Assembly (NCBI GenBank): GCA_015065615.1
Contig: SVPY01000001.1
Span: 62,001 to 126,000, forward strand
Reading direction: 5' to 3'
Length of the DNA stretch: 64,000 bases
Source: Oscillospiraceae bacterium
Lineage (GTDB): Bacteria > Bacillota > Clostridia > Oscillospirales > Acutalibacteraceae
Of this stretch, positions 17,507-26,391 are shown piece by piece. Within the stretch, counting starts at the first letter, position 1, and every line of letters starts with the position of its first letter. The notes under the pieces were generated by a model. The model had not been told where the DNA came from. It worked only from the letters and a program-made list of their open reading frames with translations, and made no database searches. Position numbers and translations under genes: made by a program.

Positions 17507-18373
17507 TCATCCCTCAAGGTTTTTAAACTCTTCAATTTCCTTGCGGTTTACTTTGATCTGACCGTCCTTAATAACCTTAACGTCACTTACCTTAAATATG
17601 GCAGGGGCTGCATCGGGAGCCTTATCAAGCTTGATTGTAAGCTTACCTGTAATGAGGTTCTGATCCACAACAGTACCCTTACCCTCATCCGTCATAACCA
17701 CAGCGCCGACTTTGGGAGCTGTTTTTAAAAGGTCAAGATAAGCTTCCTGCTCGTATTTTAAACAGCACATAAGTCTGCCGCAAGTACCTGAAATTTTAAC
17801 GGGATTTAAGGATAAGCCCTGTTCTTTTGCCATTTTAATGGAAACGGGCTGAAAACCGCCTAAAAATTCCTTGCAGCAAAAAGGTCTGCCGCAAATACCG
17901 AGACCGCCCAGAAGCTTTGCCTCATCTCTTACGCCAATCTGTCTCAGCTCGATTCTGGTGCGGAACATACTCGCAAGATCCTTAACAAGCTCGCGGAAGT
18001 CAACTCTGCCGTCACTTGTAAAATAGAAAAGAATCTTACTGTTATCGAAAGTGTATTCAACGTCAACGAGCTTCATATCAAGCTTATGCTCAAGAATTTT
18101 CTTTTCGCAGGCAACAAAAGCCGCTTTTTCCTTCTGCTTATTCTCTTCCGCCTTAACAAGATCCTCAGGCGTTGCTATTCTTATAAGCTTTTTTAAGGGC
18201 TGAATTATCTCCTCGTCCCTCACTTCGCTGTTTTCCATTCCGACTTCGCCGCACTCAATACCGCGGGCAGTTTCTACGATAACCATGGTGCCCTTCTTTA
18301 CGAAAACGCCTTCGGGGTCAAAATAATATATTTTACCGTTATTAACGAATTTTACGCCGATTACTTCTGCCAT
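17507..18373 (-). CDS. ricT: PSP1 domain protein RicT (YaaT)
   Basis: RicT is part of the RicA-RicF-RicT (YmcA-YlbF-YaaT) complex that steers RNase Y cleavage and affects sporulation and competence in Bacillus. The protein has the PSP1 domain with a cysteine-rich core: GICGRPFCCKEFLGGF and GTCGRLMCCLKYEQEAY, which in Bacillus helps bind [4Fe-4S] clusters. The ATG at 18373 follows AAGGTG. It lies directly after holB and darA, the conserved Firmicute order. Confidence 0.93.
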   Translation of the reverse strand: MAEVIGVKFVNNGKIYYFDPEGVFVKKGTMVIVETARGIECGEVGMENSEVRDEEIIQPLKKLIRIATPEDLVKAEENKQKEKAAFVACEKKILEHKLDMKLVDVEYTFDNSKILFYFTSDGRVDFRELVKDLASMFRTRIELRQIGVRDEAKLLGGLGICGRPFCCKEFLGGFQPVSIKMAKEQGLSLNPVKISGTCGRLMCCLKYEQEAYLDLLKTAPKVGAVVMTDEGKGTVVDQNLITGKLTIKLDKAPDAAPAIFKVSDVKVIKDGQIKVNRKEIEEFKNLEG

Positions 18374-18476
18374 TTTAATCACCTTTTTTCTTATACGAAT
18401 TAAGAATGTGCACATTTCTGAAACGTGCCGTACACATATAAATAATATATAATATAAATTTTATTTGCTTTCCTTT

Positions 18477-19481
18477 TTATTTGCCCACTGTTTTTCTCAG
18501 CTCCGAGCAAAAAGCAGTAACAAGTAAAGACTGGTTAGCGTTTTTACTCATCAGGTCTGCGTATTTTCTGCAAACTTCAGGAAGCTTCATAAGCTGTACC
18601 CTTGTAAGCTTAGCACCCAAAGACATAGCCGAGCTTTTATCTACGCTTATAAACTTATCGCTGCCCGATTTATACGCCACCGCATCACGAAAAACTTCAC
18701 TAAGTGAAGATATGAGCATAAGAAGCTTCTGCTTTTCTTTTACAAAGGGATGCAGCATCCTAAGCAAACTGTATTCATCGCTTTTTAAAAGCTGAGTGCA
18801 TATTTCCGTAACGGTATTCATCACGTTTAAACCGTTCTTTTCGCTGCTTTGTTCATCGAAATAGGCTTTTATCCTGCCAATATTTCCGGAAAATGCATCG
18901 GTTGCATCTTTAAGCTCATCCTCGGTTTTTTCGGGATATTCCTTTTTAAGGAAACTTAAAGTTTCTTCCTTCAAGGGGGCTTTAAGTGTGAAAATACCTG
19001 CTCTTGAGCGCACGGTAGGAAGAAGAGACTCCGCAGACTTTATGCATAAGATAAACATAACGCCTTTTGGCGGCTCCTCTATAATTTTTAAAAGCTTATT
19101 CTGAGTCGCTTCACTCATTACGTTTCCCGCAAACAGCAAATATATACTGTACTGCGACTCTTCGGGCTTTAAGTAAGCATCTTCTATTATATTTCTTATA
19201 CTTTCAACGGAAATCTGACCGCTTGCCCCCGTACCTGTTACTGTTTTAATGTCGGGATGCGTTCCCGCCTTTGCCCTTATGCAGGCAGGGCAAGTGAAAC
19301 AAGGGGCAGAAAAAGCATCGCTTCTGCAAACAGCCGCAGAAGCGATGAGCTTACTCAAAGTGCGTTTGCCGGTGCCTTCTTCTCCCTGCAGAATAATGAA
19401 ATGAGGGAGCCTTCCGTTTATAAAATAATCGCTTAAACGCTTTTTTACTTCATCATTACCGACAAAAGATAATAAATTCAT
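18477..19481 (-). CDS. holB: DNA polymerase III delta' subunit HolB
   Basis: This is the delta' subunit of the clamp loader. It has an AAA+ fold with a P-loop (QGEEGTGKRTLSKLI, about residues 31-45), a zinc module (CRSDAF...CFTCPAC), and the sensor segment LLKIIEEPPKGVMFILC. The loop usually reading SRC is SRAG. Length (334 aa) is typical of Firmicutes. It sits nine bases after darA, as in Bacillus. Confidence 0.93.
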   Translation of the reverse strand: MNLLSFVGNDEVKKRLSDYFINGRLPHFIILQGEEGTGKRTLSKLIASAAVCRSDAFSAPCFTCPACIRAKAGTHPDIKTVTGTGASGQISVESIRNIIEDAYLKPEESQYSIYLLFAGNVMSEATQNKLLKIIEEPPKGVMFILCIKSAESLLPTVRSRAGIFTLKAPLKEETLSFLKKEYPEKTEDELKDATDAFSGNIGRIKAYFDEQSSEKNGLNVMNTVTEICTQLLKSDEYSLLRMLHPFVKEKQKLLMLISSLSEVFRDAVAYKSGSDKFISVDKSSAMSLGAKLTRVQLMKLPEVCRKYADLMSKNANQSLLVTAFCSELRKTVGK

Positions 19482-19490
19482 AGATCTGAA

Positions 19491-19814
19491 TTAAACCTTC
19501 TCAAATCTGTCAACATTAAGAACAAAGATTGTAGAACCGCCAACTGTAACTTCTACAGGGAAGGAGGAGTACATACCAACATCCATTGTGGTTGTGCTGG
19601 GAACAACCTGAGTACGTCTTGAAGAGTGCTTTGCAATTATGGAAATAACCTCGTCAACCTTCTCGTCATCAACACCGGAAATAAAAGTGGTATTACCTGC
19701 CATAAGGAAGCCGCCGGTTGTTGCAAGCTTAGTGATCTGATAACCGCTCTTGGTCATGGAAGAAGCAACAGCACTGCTGTCATCGTTACTAACAATAGCT
19801 AATATAAGTTTCAT
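19491..19814 (-). CDS. darA: Cyclic di-AMP receptor DarA (PII-like)
   Basis: DarA (PstA/YaaQ) is a trimeric PII-like protein that binds c-di-AMP. The 107-residue protein matches the family: MKLILAIVSNDDSSAVASSM, then a TKLATTGGFLMAGNTTF segment that forms part of the ligand pocket, and VEVTVGGSTIFVLNV at the end. The ATG at 19814 has AAAGGACGG upstream; the longer frame from 19892 lacks a site. It is followed closely by holB, its usual neighbour; the thymidylate kinase gene often found upstream is not here. Confidence 0.95.
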   Translation of the reverse strand: MKLILAIVSNDDSSAVASSMTKSGYQITKLATTGGFLMAGNTTFISGVDDEKVDEVISIIAKHSSRRTQVVPSTTTMDVGMYSSFPVEVTVGGSTIFVLNVDRFEKV

Positions 19815-19908
19815 ATCGGTGAACCGTCCTTTCAAAATATATATTTCAATGCTTTTCCAAAGCATTTTTATCTTGTATAAACATTTTATCATTTTATTAT
19901 AAAAAAAG

Positions 19909-21246
19909 CTATAGAAAATTAAAAATTTTTATAATTATCTTATACTTTTTTACGAATAACGGTGTTTTCTGCGTGGATTTGAGTTTATTTTTGTCTCCTT
20001 TTGAAATTTCTACTGCAATTTCTGTAAAATAGCAAAGAGAAAGCAGATTTGGAATTGCCATCAAGCCGTTAAAAATATCGGAGAGCATAAATATTTTATC
20101 CATCCTCCATAAAGCGCCCATAAAAGCAAAAAGCGCCATAGCATAAGGAAAAATAAAATTAAGTTTACCTTTACTGATAAAGCAGAGCCCCACTTTGCCG
20201 TAATAACCCGAAGCAATAACGGTTGCCAAAGCAAAAAGCACCATACATATTACAATCATCACTCTGCCGAAATCACCGAAAACCTCGCTGAAGGCATTTA
20301 TTGCAAGTAAATCTCCGTTTCTTTTATGAGTACCCGTCAGAATACAAAGGGCTGTAATAAGGCACATAACCGTCGTGTCCATAAAGACCTGAAAAATACC
20401 GAGATACCCCATTTTTAAAGGGTCTTTATTTTTCACCTCGCAAAAGGCCGCCGCTGAACTGCCAAGTCCCGCTTCATTAGTAAACACACTTCTTGATATA
20501 CCTGTTTTTATGGCTAAAAAAGCAGAACCGCCGAGAAACGCCTCCTTGGAAAAAGCTCCTTCCATTATTTCATTTATCGCACAGGGAATTTTATCTCTCA
20601 TTTTAAAAAGCAGAGCAATACTTACTATGAAAAATATTAAAGTCATAAAGGGAACTAATTTTTCCGTTAATTTTGAAACGAATTTTATACCGCCCTTGCT
20701 TGTTAAAAATACCAGTACTATTAAAAATACAGCAGAAATCACAGGCGGTACACCAAGCTGAGCCATGCCCTGGGCCACCGCATTGGACTGCGCCATATTA
20801 CCCATTGTAAGCGCAGAGAGAAAACAACCCACACCATAAATATAGGGCAATATTTTCCCCTTGCCTATTCGTTTTATGTAAGAAAAAGCACCTTTGCTTT
20901 TACCGTCGTCAAAATATACAGAGAGGGCACATTCGGCAAAAACAGTCATCATGCCGAAAAAAGCCGCGATCCACATCCAGAAGACCGCCCCTGCCCCGCC
21001 TATGCTTATGGCGGCTGCCACGCCTACTATATTTCCCGTACCTATCGAGCCTGCAAGAGCAGTTGAAAGGGCGGCAAATGCGTTTATACCGCCTTCACTG
21101 TCTTTATCGGAACAAAATGCGTATTTAATCCACCTGAAAAAATGCCTTATCTGAAAAAATCCCGTTCTGAAACTTAAGTTCATTCCAACAGCGGTAATGA
21201 AAAAAAGTACGTGATAACCCCACAAAACGTTGAAAATTAAATTCAT
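19909..21246 (-). CDS. Alanine/glycine:cation symporter (AGCS family)
   Basis: A 445-residue membrane protein of the AGCS family, which takes up alanine or glycine with Na+ or H+. Family segments are TGFFQIRHFFRW, FAALSTALAGSIGTGNIVGVA, and SRSVFTNEAGLGSSAAAF; the latter two line the substrate and cation sites. About ten or eleven membrane helices are visible. The C-terminus ends in a lysine-rich tail. It is flanked by terminators and looks like a single-gene unit. Confidence 0.93.
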   Translation of the reverse strand: MNLIFNVLWGYHVLFFITAVGMNLSFRTGFFQIRHFFRWIKYAFCSDKDSEGGINAFAALSTALAGSIGTGNIVGVAAAISIGGAGAVFWMWIAAFFGMMTVFAECALSVYFDDGKSKGAFSYIKRIGKGKILPYIYGVGCFLSALTMGNMAQSNAVAQGMAQLGVPPVISAVFLIVLVFLTSKGGIKFVSKLTEKLVPFMTLIFFIVSIALLFKMRDKIPCAINEIMEGAFSKEAFLGGSAFLAIKTGISRSVFTNEAGLGSSAAAFCEVKNKDPLKMGYLGIFQVFMDTTVMCLITALCILTGTHKRNGDLLAINAFSEVFGDFGRVMIVICMVLFALATVIASGYYGKVGLCFISKGKLNFIFPYAMALFAFMGALWRMDKIFMLSDIFNGLMAIPNLLSLCYFTEIAVEISKGDKNKLKSTQKTPLFVKKYKIIIKIFNFL

Positions 21247-21275
21247 ATAAATTTTAACCTGCCAAAATTTAAAAT

Positions 21276-21311
21276 GCCGCCTGCTTATTACATATATAGT
21301 AAGCCTGCGGC
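21276..21311 (-). terminator. Terminator after the M23 gene
   Basis: On the minus strand GCCGC(AG)GCTTA pairs with TAAGC(AG)GCGGC around a 12-base loop (21276-21311), and an ATTTTAAATTTT tail follows. Confidence 0.75.
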
Positions 21312-21324
21312 AATAATATGATAT

Positions 21325-22254
21325 TTACTTTATAAACTCTGTGGGGTCAATATATAAACCGTCTTTTTTCACTTCAAGGTGGAAGTGGCCGCTTGTGTTG
21401 TTTTCAAAAGGAATCTCGCCTACTGTGCCGAGTATATTGCCTGCAGTAACTATATCACCGGGTTTTATGTTTTTTACCTCATCTAAACCGCAGTAATAAA
21501 AAACGTACTCGCCGTGTTCGATCTCAATAACGTTACCGAGAAGTAAATCCTTATAAACACCTTTAACCTTGCCATTGGCGCTTGCGTAAACGTTTTCACC
21601 TTTGCTTGCAATAATATCAATGCCGTTATGAGTTCTGTAATCCTTCATAACCTCGTTATATAAAAGGTCGGCGCTGTAAGCTTTATTTATATCGTTACCT
21701 TCCACAACTCTTGCAAACTGAGGGCTTACTTCATAAGCATCGCCTGCGGTCTCTTTTACTTCTACCTTATTTTCTTCTTTCTTTTCGCTTTCGGTCTCTG
21801 TTTTATCTTCAGGCTTATTTACTTCGGGCAAAATTTCACTTTCAGCCGTTTCAGAAAAGTCCCCATCGTGTTTTTCAAGCAGATTTTCACTTGTTTTTTC
21901 TGCGGCGGTATCTTTCGTCAGTTCGCTTTCTTCCTTATTTATCTTATCCATAGGGTCATCTTCATTAATTTCTGAAATTGTGCTCTCCTGCATTCCTGTT
22001 CCTGCAGTATAAATATCCTCACCGCCTGAAAACTCACTGTAACCCATATACGTAATTATTGCAGCAGCCGCAATTGACATCATACATACGCCTAAAGCTG
22101 CATAAAGACCGCTTTTTTGCGCTTTATTAGGTTTATTTTCAGAATTTTTGTTATTTTCAGCTTTTCTCGTTTCATCAGAAGAATTTTTACCCGGTAAAGA
22201 AATTTGCTCGTTTTCTTTTTTATTAATATCTTTATTTGTTTTACTCATATTCAC
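21325..22254 (-). CDS. Membrane-anchored M23 (LytM) protein, SpoIIQ-like
   Basis: A 309-residue protein with a polar N-terminus, one membrane helix (about 50-70), a long acidic linker (about 78-170) and a C-terminal LytM/M23 domain. Zinc ligands are present: H209 and D213 in HNGID, and H292 with H290 in HFHLE, so it could be an active endopeptidase. Clostridial SpoIIQ, the mother-cell-facing partner of SpoIIIAH, has this arrangement and keeps these residues. No sporulation gene lies next to it, and other anchored M23 proteins look alike, so SpoIIQ is a likely but not certain identity. Confidence 0.75.
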   Translation of the reverse strand: MNMSKTNKDINKKENEQISLPGKNSSDETRKAENNKNSENKPNKAQKSGLYAALGVCMMSIAAAAIITYMGYSEFSGGEDIYTAGTGMQESTISEINEDDPMDKINKEESELTKDTAAEKTSENLLEKHDGDFSETAESEILPEVNKPEDKTETESEKKEENKVEVKETAGDAYEVSPQFARVVEGNDINKAYSADLLYNEVMKDYRTHNGIDIIASKGENVYASANGKVKGVYKDLLLGNVIEIEHGEYVFYYCGLDEVKNIKPGDIVTAGNILGTVGEIPFENNTSGHFHLEVKKDGLYIDPTEFIK

Positions 22255-22324
22255 ACATACCTTTCGTAAATTTTTAATTTGTATCGGTGTGAATATTGTT
22301 GCCGCAGATTATTAAATTATACCG

Positions 22325-22368
22325 TTAAAAAAATAAAGCCGATATTAATTAAAAACTAATATCAGCTT
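22325..22368 (-). terminator. Terminator overlapping the end of the P-loop kinase gene
   Basis: On the minus strand AAGCTGATATTA (22368-22357) pairs with TAATATCGGCTT (22347-22336) and is followed by TATTTTTTT. The stem includes the last coding bases of the upstream gene. Confidence 0.85.
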
Positions 22369-22864
22369 CATAATTTTCATCAATTAAAACATAATTTTTC
22401 CCGTATTTCTTACATTCGGAAAGATTCTTCTTATTATCTTCAATAAGCATTTCCTGCGTTAAATAACTGTCGTCCAACCTTTTTTCGATTACGTTTGCGT
22501 AATTTTTTATATCGCCGAAATGATTCAAAATATATTTTTCACTCATTATAAGGCAAAGGTATTTTATCTCCTTTAAATACTCGCTTTCAAAATCCTTATC
22601 GTAATCAAAAGGAATATAACAGCCCTCAACTATTAGATTCTGCTTGTTTTCTATAGCCGTTTTAATCATTTCCCTGACTATGGGCCAGAGGTAAAAAGTA
22701 AGCTCACCGTCGTCACTTTCGGGGGTTAACTCAGTGTGGCCGCTTCTTATAAGCCCCATTTTAAGATGGTCAATGGAGAGATAAGGGTAGCCGTATTTTA
22801 AAAGCAGCTTCTGCGCAAGATTTGTTTTACCCGTGTGGGAGGTACCTGAAATCAAAATAATCAT
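22349..22864 (-). CDS. Small P-loop kinase-like protein in the lexA transcript
   Basis: A 171-residue P-loop NTPase: Walker A ISGTSHTGKTNLA (about residues 5-17), then LSIDHLKMGLIRSG and a second conserved IVEGCYIPFDYD. The layout resembles 2-phosphoglycerate kinase-like, adenylate-kinase-like and zeta-toxin-like small-molecule kinases; the substrate is not clear. It starts 12 bases after lexA and is closed by its own terminator, so it is likely transcribed with lexA and raised during DNA damage. That link is inference from the order alone. Confidence 0.75.
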   Translation of the reverse strand: MIILISGTSHTGKTNLAQKLLLKYGYPYLSIDHLKMGLIRSGHTELTPESDDGELTFYLWPIVREMIKTAIENKQNLIVEGCYIPFDYDKDFESEYLKEIKYLCLIMSEKYILNHFGDIKNYANVIEKRLDDSYLTQEMLIEDNKKNLSECKKYGKNYVLIDENYEADISF

Positions 22865-22876
22865 AACAATATAATT

Positions 22877-23458
22877 TTAATAATAACGTATAACGGATAT
22901 GACCTTACCCAAAACACTCATTTCTTTCGTGTATATAGGTTCAAAATCCTCGTTTTCGGGCTGCAGACGTATACCGTCCTTCTCTTTGAAGAAGCGCTTT
23001 ACGGTGGCTTCATCGTCAATTAAAGCTACCACTATATCGCCGTTTTCGGCTGAAGGAGTTTTCTCTGCAATTACGTAGTCGCCGTCAAGGATACCTGCAT
23101 TTTTCATACTCATACCCTTTACGTGCAGGGCAAAAAGCTCGCGGCAGCCTCTTTCAGGAAATGGGATATAGCCTTCAACTTCCTCAACTGCAAGTATGGG
23201 AAGACCTGCCGTAACGTTGCCAACGATAGGCACCTGAGCAGTAGACTCCACACCGTTTAAGTGAATTGAGCGGTTTCTGCCTTCGCTTCTTGTTATATAG
23301 CCTAATTTCTCCAGAGTTTTAAGCTGTGTGTGGACTGTGGAGGTTGATGAAAGACCCGTGGCATTGCATATTTCGCGAACTGTAGGGGGCACGCCCTTAG
23401 CCATTTCGCTTTTTAAAAAATCATATATTTTCTGCTGACTTTTGGTTAAAGGTTTCAT
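22877..23458 (-). CDS. lexA: LexA repressor
   Basis: LexA represses the SOS regulon and cleaves itself when RecA filaments form. The N-terminal winged helix-turn-helix (PPTVREICNATGLSSTSTVHTQLKTL cut here as PPTVREICNATG and STSTVHTQL) is followed by the S24 protease domain. The cleavage site is A84-G85 (NVTAGLP), with catalytic S117 (GMSM) and K154 (ATVKRFF). Length (193 aa) is close to Bacillus DinR. A palindrome overlapping its -35 region (23536-23549) fits autoregulation. Confidence 0.97.
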   Translation of the reverse strand: MKPLTKSQQKIYDFLKSEMAKGVPPTVREICNATGLSSTSTVHTQLKTLEKLGYITRSEGRNRSIHLNGVESTAQVPIVGNVTAGLPILAVEEVEGYIPFPERGCRELFALHVKGMSMKNAGILDGDYVIAEKTPSAENGDIVVALIDDEATVKRFFKEKDGIRLQPENEDFEPIYTKEMSVLGKVISVIRYY

Positions 23459-23509
23459 AAATTCAATTCCGCCTTATAAATACAAATTTAATTCTTTTAT
23501 ACTATGTAT

Positions 23510-23549
23510 ATAATACCACAAAACGGAGCAAAATGCAAACATTTGTTTG
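23510..23549 (-). promoter_or_regulatory. lexA promoter with LexA-box-like operator
   Basis: On the minus strand TATTAT (23515-23510) and a weak TTGCAT (23538-23533) are 17 bases apart. The near-perfect palindrome CAAACATTTGTTTG (23536-23549) overlaps the -35 element. It differs from the Gram-positive consensus CGAACATATGTTCG mainly by symmetrical G-to-A and C-to-T changes. A weaker half site ending in GTTC is at 23550-23561. Confidence 0.7.
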
Positions 23550-23668
23550 AAATATTTGTTCTGTTTTTTAATATCCCGGCCATCTTGTTAACAAAATTCT
23601 TATAAATAATTAAATCTTTATTCATAGGATATTAACAACTGAATTTTTTAAAAGTGTATAATATAAGC

Positions 23669-23772
23669 ATACCAATAAGGAACCGCACCTTTTTTGGTAT
23701 ATGTTCTACCCTCCTCAATATATGAACCCTCAAATTTAAGGAAAAAGAGCTGAACCGCATCGGCTCTTTTTT
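23669..23772 (+). ncRNA. Candidate small RNA between lexA and the dCMP deaminase gene
   Basis: This plus-strand stretch lies in a 362-base gap between two minus-strand genes and has no reading frame of note. A TATAAT at 23657-23662, with only a weak TTAACA 19 bases upstream, would start RNA near 23669. The RNA would open with a hairpin (ATACCAA with TTGGTAT, 23669-23700; inner AAGG/CCTT) and end with an intrinsic terminator (AAAAGAGC stem, 23743-23772, T-rich tail). Both loops display the same AACCGCA sequence. A C-rich single-stranded segment, ACCCTCCTC (23708-23716), lies between them and could pair with ribosome sites. I do not recognise the RNA family. Confidence 0.55.
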
Positions 23773-23787
23773 CTTTTAATAATACAG

Positions 23788-23820
23788 AAAGCTCTCAACT
23801 TTAAGCTGAGAGCTTTGTTT
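23788..23820. terminator. Terminator hairpin at the end of the dCMP deaminase gene
   Basis: AAAGCTCTCA (23788-23797) and TGAGAGCTTT (23807-23816) form a perfect 10-bp stem. It would stop minus-strand transcripts of the deaminase gene and back up the plus-strand small RNA terminator just before it. Confidence 0.75.
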
Positions 23821-24309
23821 TTAATAACCCATAATACCTTCGATGGATTCATCGTTTAAAATCCAATCGTTAACGTTTATTATACGGTATTCATCCTTTG
23901 TATCGCGGATGATAACAGTTTCGATACCTGCGTTTATTACCATTCTCTTGCACATTGAACAGCAAATTGCATTTTTAACGTACTCGCCTGTATCCACCTC
24001 GGTACCGCAAAGGTAAAGTGTGGCGCCTATCATCTTATCGCGGGGAGCGGAGATAATTGCGTTGGCTTCAGCGTGAACACTGCGGCATAATTCGTATCTT
24101 TCGCCGCGGGGGATATTTAATTTCTGACGGATACAAACTCCTAAATCAGAGCAGTTTTTTCTGCCGCGGGGTGCACCTACGTAGCCTGTGGAGACAACCT
24201 CGTCGTTCTTTACGATAACTGCGCCGTAGCGGCGGCGAAGGCAGGTTGTGCGCTGAGATACAACGTCAGCTAAATCTAAATAGTAATTAATTTTGTCGCG
24301 TCTTTCCAT
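23821..24309 (-). CDS. dCMP deaminase family protein (ComEB-like)
   Basis: A 162-residue zinc deaminase of the deoxycytidylate deaminase family, which makes dUMP for thymidylate synthesis. The zinc and proton-shuttle motif HAEANAI is followed by the ICCSMCKR cysteine pair. The loop CLRRRYGAVIVKNDEVVSTGY is typical, and CSDLGVCIRQ probably binds a second metal, as in ComEB. It is 15 bases after the nucleosidase gene. With ThyX at 32428 it fits local dTMP supply. Confidence 0.93.
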   Translation of the reverse strand: MERRDKINYYLDLADVVSQRTTCLRRRYGAVIVKNDEVVSTGYVGAPRGRKNCSDLGVCIRQKLNIPRGERYELCRSVHAEANAIISAPRDKMIGATLYLCGTEVDTGEYVKNAICCSMCKRMVINAGIETVIIRDTKDEYRIINVNDWILNDESIEGIMGY

Positions 24310-24324
24310 TATTTTATCCTCATC

Positions 24325-25026
24325 TTAAATTATATTATCAAGCTTATTGATTACGTTGATTAAAAGAGTGGAAGCTTTCTTTGCGCTGTAATCCACGAAT
24401 GTTAAATAGTCCACACTGCCTTCATCGTTGGCATTATCGGAAATGCTTCTGATAATAGCGCAGGGAACCTTATTGATATAGCAAACGTGAGCGATACTAC
24501 CGCTTTCCATTTCGCAGGCAGATGCGTTGTAATCTGCATTTAACTGAAGGCACTTTTTACCGTCGGAAATAAACTGGTCACCCGTAGCGATTACGCCCAT
24601 CATAACCTGTCCGTCGTAAATATTCTTTGCTTCTTCTGCTATAAGGGTTGAAATTTTCTCATCACAAGGTATTTCAATTATATTGATACCGGGAATCAAA
24701 GCCACGGGATCGCCTAAAGGAGAGGTATCCACGTCATGCTGAACACAGGCAGAGCCTACAACCAAGTCTCCGATATGTACGTTTTTGCCGATACCGCCTG
24801 CAACGCCGCTGTTAACAAGCATTTTAGGCTGATACTTTATAATCATTATCTGTGCGCATGCTGCAGCGTTTACTTTACCGGGATTGCATCTTGCCACAAC
24901 GCACTTAACGCCGTTGATTTCGCCTTTAATAAAATTGATACCTGCGATTTCTTCTTCGCTTATATCGGTCATAACAACCTTGAGGCCTTCTACCTCTTTA
25001 TCCATGGCACCTATAATACCTATCAT
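24325..25026 (-). CDS. mtnN: 5'-methylthioadenosine/S-adenosylhomocysteine nucleosidase
   Basis: MtnN (Pfs) splits methylthioadenosine and S-adenosylhomocysteine into adenine and a thioribose or ribosyl-homocysteine, in methyl-cycle recycling. The 233-residue protein shows IGIIGAMDKEVEGL at the start, VNSGVAGGIGKNVHIGDLVVG, the substrate segment ACEMESGSIAHVCY, and the catalytic IRSISDNAND with its Asp. It lies in a minus-strand set with the deaminase and the membrane protein upstream. Confidence 0.95.
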   Translation of the reverse strand: MIGIIGAMDKEVEGLKVVMTDISEEEIAGINFIKGEINGVKCVVARCNPGKVNAAACAQIMIIKYQPKMLVNSGVAGGIGKNVHIGDLVVGSACVQHDVDTSPLGDPVALIPGINIIEIPCDEKISTLIAEEAKNIYDGQVMMGVIATGDQFISDGKKCLQLNADYNASACEMESGSIAHVCYINKVPCAIIRSISDNANDEGSVDYLTFVDYSAKKASTLLINVINKLDNII

Positions 25027-25041
25027 TTTATATTCCTCCTT

Positions 25042-26391
25042 TTATTTTTTCTTACTGAATTTTTTCTTTAAAAGCATTTCGTCAATTACTTTGTTCTCTT
25101 TGAGTTTGGCATCAATAAATGCCTTGAAAGCCGCGGGGTCTCCCTCTCTGAAATTGAACTTTGCTACGTAGTTTACTATCTCGCTGCCGAAATAGATATA
25201 GAAATAATCCTGATATTCAGCTATTTCGGTAATCTGGAAGTAGGGGTAAACCTCATAGCTCTGTGTACCCGCTACGGCAAATTCGTTCTCATAGAAAGTA
25301 TACTTTGCTATTGTACTGTTCTGCTTAGAATAATATTTTCTCAGACTCTTTTCGGTATTTTTTGCCGCAGTAGCAAATCTGTAGGTACAGAATAACGCAG
25401 CAAACATAAATATAAAGGTGATCCACCATTCCATTTCCATTACCACACTGAAAATTAAACCGATAACGGAAATGCCTATAGCAAACACGGAGCCTGCCAA
25501 GTTCTTACGGTAGGTAAAGAAATTTGCGTACTGATGAATTGCAACCTTATCGTGGTCGGTTTCATTATAGAAAAGCACTTCGCCCTTATCCTTGCTTTCG
25601 TTACTTCTGAAATCAGCAAGTCTGTCGGCAAATACTTTCATCATTTTCTTGGCTTTTATCGCCTTCATTCTGTTTTTAATAACAATAACGATAAATGCAA
25701 CGAGAAGAATTACCAAAAATACGAAAAGCGCCTTCTGACCGTTTGTTATACTTCTGTCGGGTGTGGGAAGAATATTTTTGAAAGTAATGGAATTTACCAT
25801 TTCTTCCATAATTTTTATCGTTTCGTCGGTAAGCGGAACTTCATCGTGAGCGTTTAAAGAGTAGGAAGAACCGTTAATAACCGTTAAATAATGAATTTCA
25901 TAATAGGTTTGTCCCGTTAAAACTTCGTCGGAAACAATATCAACTTTAACGAAAGGATATTTACCGCCCTTATATTCTTTGGCGGTGCAAACCGTACTTT
26001 CGCTGTCGTTGGCGCCTTCGAAGCCTGCTACGAATTCCGCCATCTGAGCTTCATCTAAGTCCATAAGATTGTAATAAGCTTCCGTTTCGTCGCTTGTTTT
26101 CACAGTCATATAGATGTTGCGGGTGTTTTCGTTCATTGATATCTGAAAAACAGCGCCTAAATCTTTAAAGTAATTAAGTGCTTCGGAAGGATTTTTAATA
26201 CCTGCTTCATCCCATATGTCATCTACAATAGACATCTGAGGAGTGATAACGTAGGCTTCCTCCGGTACGTTCAAAGTCATACCTGCTGCACTGTACTCAT
26301 ACTCCACGGTATCAGCACAAACTCCCACTGAAAAAGTAGAAATCAAAAGGATAGCAAGTAATACTGAAGCTATATTTTTTAATATTTTCAT
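25042..26391 (-). CDS. Membrane protein with YcxB-like C-terminal domain
   Basis: A 449-residue protein of unknown function. It starts with a signal peptide (LLAILLISTFSVGVCA), followed by an outer domain of about 190 residues, one helix (about 219-238), a charged cytoplasmic loop, two helices (about 301-336) and a C-terminal beta-rich region. That last region (YENEFAVAGTQSYEVYPY, then ITEIAEYQDYFYIYFG) matches the YcxB-like pattern of membrane-associated domains. Domain identity is by pattern only. It precedes mtnN by 15 bases and may share its transcript. Confidence 0.72.
   Translation of the reverse strand: MKILKNIASVLLAILLISTFSVGVCADTVEYEYSAAGMTLNVPEEAYVITPQMSIVDDIWDEAGIKNPSEALNYFKDLGAVFQISMNENTRNIYMTVKTSDETEAYYNLMDLDEAQMAEFVAGFEGANDSESTVCTAKEYKGGKYPFVKVDIVSDEVLTGQTYYEIHYLTVINGSSYSLNAHDEVPLTDETIKIMEEMVNSITFKNILPTPDRSITNGQKALFVFLVILLVAFIVIVIKNRMKAIKAKKMMKVFADRLADFRSNESKDKGEVLFYNETDHDKVAIHQYANFFTYRKNLAGSVFAIGISVIGLIFSVVMEMEWWITFIFMFAALFCTYRFATAAKNTEKSLRKYYSKQNSTIAKYTFYENEFAVAGTQSYEVYPYFQITEIAEYQDYFYIYFGSEIVNYVAKFNFREGDPAAFKAFIDAKLKENKVIDEMLLKKKFSKKK

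Noticed and set aside
23669-23772. 6S RNA as identity of the lexA-adjacent transcript
   Set aside because: At about 100 bases with two small hairpins it lacks the long stem and central bubble of 6S RNA.
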